Assembly (NCBI GenBank): GCA_049282455.1
Contig: JBAPUB010000262.1
Span: forward strand, 1 to 18,523
DNA from: JBAPUB01 sp049282455
Lineage (GTDB): Bacteria; Actinomycetota; Actinomycetes; JAHEKZ01
Direction of reading: 5' to 3'
Length of the DNA stretch: 18,523 bases
This document shows positions 15,064 to 18,523 of the stretch, one piece after another. Numbering within the stretch: the stretch's first letter is position 1; the number at the start of each line of letters is the position of its first letter. Under the pieces are notes generated by a model. That model saw nothing but the letters and a program-made list of their open reading frames with translations. It had not been told where the DNA came from and ran no database searches. Position numbers and translations under genes: made by a program.

Positions 15064-17124
15064 ATGGACCAGCGGCACGCCATCTTGTTCGAGCCACTCG
15101 CCCTGGGGCCCAAGACCCTGCCGAACCGCTTCTACCAGGTCCCCCACGCCTCGGGGTTCGGTGTCGAGAAGCCACGCGCCCAGGCAGCCTTCCGGGCGAT
15201 CAAGGCCGAGGGTGGCTGGGGTGGGGTCTGCGTCGACTACACGTCGGTCTCGGTCGAGTCCGAGGAGTCACCAGCCGTCTCGGCGCTGCTTTGGGACGAC
15301 GACGACGCCGCGGCCCTGGGGCTGAGCGCCACCGCCATCCACGCCCACGGCGGGCTGGCCGGCGTCGAGCTGTTCCACGGGGGCGCCCTCAGCGAGAACG
15401 GCCAGTCGCGGGCCCTTCGCGTCGCGCCGAGCCAGGCGGTCAGTGAGCTCGTCTGGGGTGGCCTGGCCAAGGAGCTGACCGTCGACGACATCGCGCGGAT
15501 CCAGCGCGAGTGGGTCGACGCGGCATGCAGGGCGCGCGACGTCGGGTTCGACATCGTGTACGTGTACGGAGCTCACGGGTACCTGCTCAGCCAGTTCTTC
15601 TCGACCCAGCTCAACCGACGCAGCGACGGGTATGGCGGCTCTCTCGCCAACCGCGGGAGGTTCTGGCTCGAGACGCTCGAGCAGGTCCGTGACGCCGTCG
15701 GTGACGACTGCGCCGTCGCCACCCGGATTCCCGTCAACGGCCGAGACGGACTCCCGGGCATCCAGACCGACGACATGCTCTCGCTCATCTCGATGGCCCA
15801 GCCGCTGGTCGACCTGTTCGACGTCAACGTCGGAGTGTGGCCCGAGGACTCCGGCACCTCGCGCTACTACGCGGAGGGCCATGAGCGTCCGTGGACCGAC
15901 CAGGTCCGGCAGGCCACCACCAAGGCGATCGTCGGCGTCGGCCGCTACACCTCTGCCGACCTGATGGCCGACATCGTGCGCGGCGGGCACCTCGACGTGA
16001 TCGGGGCGGCGCGTCCGGCCATCGCCGATCCGTTCCTGCCGCAGAAGATCCGCGACGGACGTCTTGACGAGATCCGCGAGTGCACCGGATCCAACGTGTG
16101 CATCGCCCGCGAGGAGACGTTCAACCACGTGGGGTGCATCCAGAACGCGACCGCTGGCGAGGAGTTCCGGCGCGGCTGGCACCCCGAGCTGTTCACCAAG
16201 GCCAGCAACGCCGACCGCGCCGTCCTGGTCGTTGGCGCGGGTCCGGCCGGCATGGAGTGCGCCATGGTGCTGGGCAAGCGCGGGTTCGAGGCCGTGCACC
16301 TGGTCGATGCCGCTAGCGAGATCGGCGGCCGCATGCGCTGGATCCGTCGGCTCCCGACCCTCGGCGACTGGGGACGGGTCACCGACTACCGCGCCATCCA
16401 GCTGGGCAAGCTCACCAACGTCGAGGTGATCACCGGACGCCGGCTGGACGTCGACGACGTGCTCAGCTACGGCGCGCAGATCGTCGTGGTCGCCACGGGT
16501 TCGCACTGGCGCGGTGACGGCGTCCAGCCGCACGACCACCAGCCCGTCGACGGCGCCGAGTCAGCACACGTGCTGACCCCCGAGCAGGTCATGGTCGAGG
16601 GACGCAGACCCCAGGGTCGACGGGTCGTCGTCTACGACACCGATTGGTACTTCGTGGGACCAGGGATCGCCGAACAGATTGTAGGCGAGGGCTTCGAGGT
16701 CGAGCTGGTCACCAGCCACGCCGTCGTGTCACCCGTCTCCGACGCCTCGCTCGAAGGAGACATGCTGCGTCAGCATCTGAACCGCTCAGGGGTTCGGGTC
16801 CATCGGGGAGTCACCCTGACCGCCATCGGGCAGGACAGCGTGACCGGACGAGACGAGTTCGACAAGCCTTGGTCCATGGCTGCCGACGCCGTCGTCCTGG
16901 TCACCCAGCAGCAGCCCGACGATGCGCTTCATCGTGGGCTGACCTCAGACCCGCAGTCCCTCGCTGACGCCGGCATCGAGGCGGTGTACGCGATCGGTGA
17001 TGTCGTCGCTCCGCGCCCGATCAGCGAGTCGGTGTTCGACGGTCACCGCCTCGCACGCGAGATCGACAGCCCCGACCCGACGACACCACTGACCTACCGT
17101 CGCGAGCGCGTGGCGCAGGACTAA
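15064..17124 (+). CDS. Trimethylamine-dehydrogenase-like flavoprotein, variant cofactor sites
   Basis: This is a 686-residue protein with an OYE-type FMN barrel (about 1-330), an Fe-S segment (340-358) and nucleotide-binding domains (GAGPAGME at 391-398, then a second Rossmann-like region). It aligns from memory almost end to end with trimethylamine dehydrogenase: NRFYQVPH, AEGGW, YVYGAHGYL, ARPAIADPFLPQK, NATAGEE-x-RRGWHPE. Conserved residues are Tyr59, Tyr168, His171, Arg221, Trp259 and Asp262, matching the amine site and catalytic triad. Three changes stand out: Ala29 at the Cys30 position that covalently binds FMN, Ser343 replacing one Fe-S cysteine (C340-x2-S-x2-C346-x11-C358), and Glu350 at the Trp355 position. 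Substrate is probably an N-methyl amine, but not necessarily trimethylamine. The ATG follows GGAGGG. It stops 15 bp from the facing B12 gene. Confidence 0.85.
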   Translation: MDQRHAILFEPLALGPKTLPNRFYQVPHASGFGVEKPRAQAAFRAIKAEGGWGGVCVDYTSVSVESEESPAVSALLWDDDDAAALGLSATAIHAHGGLAGVELFHGGALSENGQSRALRVAPSQAVSELVWGGLAKELTVDDIARIQREWVDAACRARDVGFDIVYVYGAHGYLLSQFFSTQLNRRSDGYGGSLANRGRFWLETLEQVRDAVGDDCAVATRIPVNGRDGLPGIQTDDMLSLISMAQPLVDLFDVNVGVWPEDSGTSRYYAEGHERPWTDQVRQATTKAIVGVGRYTSADLMADIVRGGHLDVIGAARPAIADPFLPQKIRDGRLDEIRECTGSNVCIAREETFNHVGCIQNATAGEEFRRGWHPELFTKASNADRAVLVVGAGPAGMECAMVLGKRGFEAVHLVDAASEIGGRMRWIRRLPTLGDWGRVTDYRAIQLGKLTNVEVITGRRLDVDDVLSYGAQIVVVATGSHWRGDGVQPHDHQPVDGAESAHVLTPEQVMVEGRRPQGRRVVVYDTDWYFVGPGIAEQIVGEGFEVELVTSHAVVSPVSDASLEGDMLRQHLNRSGVRVHRGVTLTAIGQDSVTGRDEFDKPWSMAADAVVLVTQQQPDDALHRGLTSDPQSLADAGIEAVYAIGDVVAPRPISESVFDGHRLAREIDSPDPTTPLTYRRERVAQD

Positions 17125-17139
17125 GGGAGTCATCAGCGG

Positions 17140-17568
17140 TCAGTGCCCAGCGTTGGCCTTGACCCACTCGACGATGTCGTGCGTCGGCGTCCCCGGCGTG
17201 AAGATCTTGGCCACGCCGGCCTCGGTGAGCGTGGGGATGTCGGCGTCGGGGATGATGCCGCCGCCGAACACGACGATGTCGTCGGCGTGACGCTCCTTGA
17301 GCAGCTCGACCACGCGCGGGAAGAGGGTCAGGTGCGCGCCGGAGAGGATCGACAGACCGACGGCGTCGGCGTCCTCTTGGATCGCCGCGTCGACGATCTG
17401 CTCGGGTGTCTGGTGCAACCCCGTGTAGATGACCTCGACGCCGGAGTCGCGCAGCGCCCGGGCCACGACCTTCGCCCCTCGGTCGTGACCGTCAAGACCG
17501 GGCTTGGCGATGACGACACGTACAGGAGACGTCGAGCGGGCCGGCTGGGCCGAATCGGTGGCGGGCAC
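17140..17568 (-). CDS. icmB: Cobalamin-binding small subunit of acyl-CoA mutase (isobutyryl-CoA mutase type)
   Basis: This is a 142-residue stand-alone B12-binding domain. The base-off/His-on motif is LDGHDRGAK, with His28 coordinating cobalt. SILSGAH (73-79) and FGGGIIPD (101-108) are the other cobalamin contacts, and EIF/KIFTPGT is near the end. Size and sequence (VVIAKPGLDGHDRGAKVVARALRD) match the small subunit of isobutyryl-CoA mutase or the C-terminal domain of methylmalonyl-CoA mutase. A large subunit must be elsewhere. The GTG at 17568 is chosen because the homology starts near residue 15. TACGCT (17576-17581) is seven bases upstream, so leaderless expression is possible, though no strong -35 is seen. 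An upstream ATG at 17703 would add 45 unlikely residues. Confidence 0.87.
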   Translation of the reverse strand: MPATDSAQPARSTSPVRVVIAKPGLDGHDRGAKVVARALRDSGVEVIYTGLHQTPEQIVDAAIQEDADAVGLSILSGAHLTLFPRVVELLKERHADDIVVFGGGIIPDADIPTLTEAGVAKIFTPGTPTHDIVEWVKANAGH

Positions 17569-17684
17569 GCTTCGCAGCGTAGCCGGGTCGGTAACAGAAG
17601 GGCATCGAGAGGCGTTTCGGTCGGGACTCCGGCACTGACCGGGGTTACCGTCCCAGGGCTCGGTACGAGTGGGAGGGAGGCAGT

Positions 17685-18523
17685 GTGGCGCGAGTGTCGA
17701 CACCTGCCTGGGCCACGTCGTCGGGCCAGGCCCTGATGGGCCTGCGTGCCGTCATGTCCCCGACCGGCCTTCGCGGAGCTGCCCTCGAGGCGGCGTGGAG
17801 CGCAGCACACCTCGCGCTGTACCCCCTCGGCCTGGCCGAGGAGAAGGTGCGTGAAGAGGTCGGCCGGTTCACCCTCGGCGACCTGCCGCCCATGCAGCGC
17901 GGACTGGTGGTCGGCGACGTCGAGGCTGCGGGGACGCCGATCCTCCTGGTCCACGGCATGGTCGACAACCGGTCGATCTTCGCCCTGCTCCGTCGTGGGC
18001 TTCGCCGGCGCGGGTTCGGCCGGGTCCTCGCCCTGAACTACTCCCCCCTTGCCGATGACATTCGTGAGGTCGCCCAGCGGCTGGCCGCTCTCGTCGAGAG
18101 TGTCTGCGCCGACACCGGCTACGAAAGAGTGCATGTCGTCGGTCACTCGATGGGTGGGCTCGTCGCCCGCTACTACGTGCAGAAGCTGGGGGGCCACGAG
18201 CGCGTCCACACCCTCGTGACCCTGGGCACGCCCCATGAGGGGACGACGACCGCTTACCTGCTTCCACACCCGTTGGTGAGGCAGCTGCGGCCCGGGAGCG
18301 ACCTGCTTCGCGAGCTGGGCGGACCTGCACCCCAGTGCAGCACCCGGATGGTCGCCATCTGGAGCGACCTCGACCAGCTGGTGTCGCCGAAACCGTCAGC
18401 GGCTCTGCAGCACCCCGACCTGCGTGCCCGTAACGTCTTCGTCCGCGGAGTCGGACACATGTCGCTGCCTGTCGACGGACGTGTGGTCCACGAGATCTGC
18501 ACCACTCTGGCTCACCTCGACCC
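17685..18523 (+). CDS. Alpha/beta-hydrolase, lipase/esterase type (3' end beyond window)
   Basis: The frame is open from the GTG at 17685 to the right edge (279 codons). The alpha/beta-hydrolase fold is clear: ILLVHGMVDN (87-96) forms the oxyanion-hole region. The nucleophile elbow is VVGHSMGGLVARYY, with Ser155. TLGTPHEGT (179-187) is typical of triacylglycerol lipases. A likely acid is Asp228 or Asp230 in WSDLDQLV, and the catalytic His258 is in GVGHMSL. The first 70 residues have no signal peptide but contain amphipathic stretches (ALEAAWSAAHLALYPLGL) that could associate with membrane. GGGAGGGAGG ends four bases before the start. The gene is divergent from icmB across 116 bp. The substrate is unknown; a lipase or esterase for long acyl esters is likely. 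Confidence 0.85.
   Translation, partial: MARVSTPAWATSSGQALMGLRAVMSPTGLRGAALEAAWSAAHLALYPLGLAEEKVREEVGRFTLGDLPPMQRGLVVGDVEAAGTPILLVHGMVDNRSIFALLRRGLRRRGFGRVLALNYSPLADDIREVAQRLAALVESVCADTGYERVHVVGHSMGGLVARYYVQKLGGHERVHTLVTLGTPHEGTTTAYLLPHPLVRQLRPGSDLLRELGGPAPQCSTRMVAIWSDLDQLVSPKPSAALQHPDLRARNVFVRGVGHMSLPVDGRVVHEICTTLAHLD

Noticed and set aside
15268..16539. 423-codon minus-strand open frame inside the TMADH-like gene
   Set aside because: It is antisense to strongly conserved flavoprotein motifs and has no recognisable domain.
17125..17139. Intrinsic terminator between the TMADH-like gene and icmB
   Set aside because: Only 15 bases separate the stops, with no hairpin or T-tract on either strand.

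Overview
This window comes from a high-GC actinobacterium. GTG starts are common and several genes have a -10 hexamer placed for leaderless transcription. There is also a textbook actinobacterial LexA box and a DUF222/13E12-type HNH protein. The gene order around sucCD, purNH, folD and mdh matches, as I recall it, a conserved actinobacterial cluster. The large DUF222 content typical of Nocardioidaceae makes that family a reasonable guess, but nothing here fixes the genus.

The backbone runs on the minus strand. From right to left it is: a small B12-binding mutase subunit (icmB-like), a broken DUF222/HNH gene, sucC-sucD (succinyl-CoA synthetase), a DUF6350 membrane protein, a short SerA-like 2-hydroxyacid dehydrogenase, a DUF1015 protein, purN-purH (purine synthesis), a two-repeat YdcZ-type DMT transporter, folD, a DUF3017 membrane protein and mdh. 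The last 27 bases probably hold the first codons of an isocitrate dehydrogenase gene. These genes form tight runs (4-bp overlaps or gaps of roughly 10-45 bp) covering the TCA cycle, purine synthesis and C1-folate metabolism.

Four genes run on the plus strand against this backbone: a Rieske oxygenase of the quaternary-amine type (3324-4421), a secreted delta-60-repeat protein (10255-11535), a trimethylamine-dehydrogenase-like flavoprotein (15064-17124) and an alpha/beta-hydrolase cut by the right edge (17685 onward). The three complete ones each end within 15 bases of, or overlapping, the stop codon of the facing backbone gene. They look like accessory genes slotted into a housekeeping cluster.

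The clearest regulatory structures are: a perfect TetR-type palindrome in front of the Rieske gene; a 25-bp tandem repeat carrying a GATCCAC-N3-GTGGATC palindrome in front of the SerA-like/DUF1015 pair; and a -35/-10 promoter with a perfect SOS box in front of the DUF222/HNH gene, whose catalytic HNH core has been deleted. The most unusual protein is the TMADH-like enzyme. It keeps the family's catalytic triad, but appears to have lost the FMN-linking cysteine, one Fe-S cysteine and one of the amine-bowl tryptophans.

A speculative functional link is that the Rieske and TMADH-like enzymes would both release formaldehyde from N-methyl compounds. The nearby FolD, PurN and PurH handle the C1-folates into which formaldehyde is assimilated. 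No stretch over 300 bases lacks a gene, and I see no tRNA, rRNA, CRISPR array, transposase or convincing intrinsic terminator.
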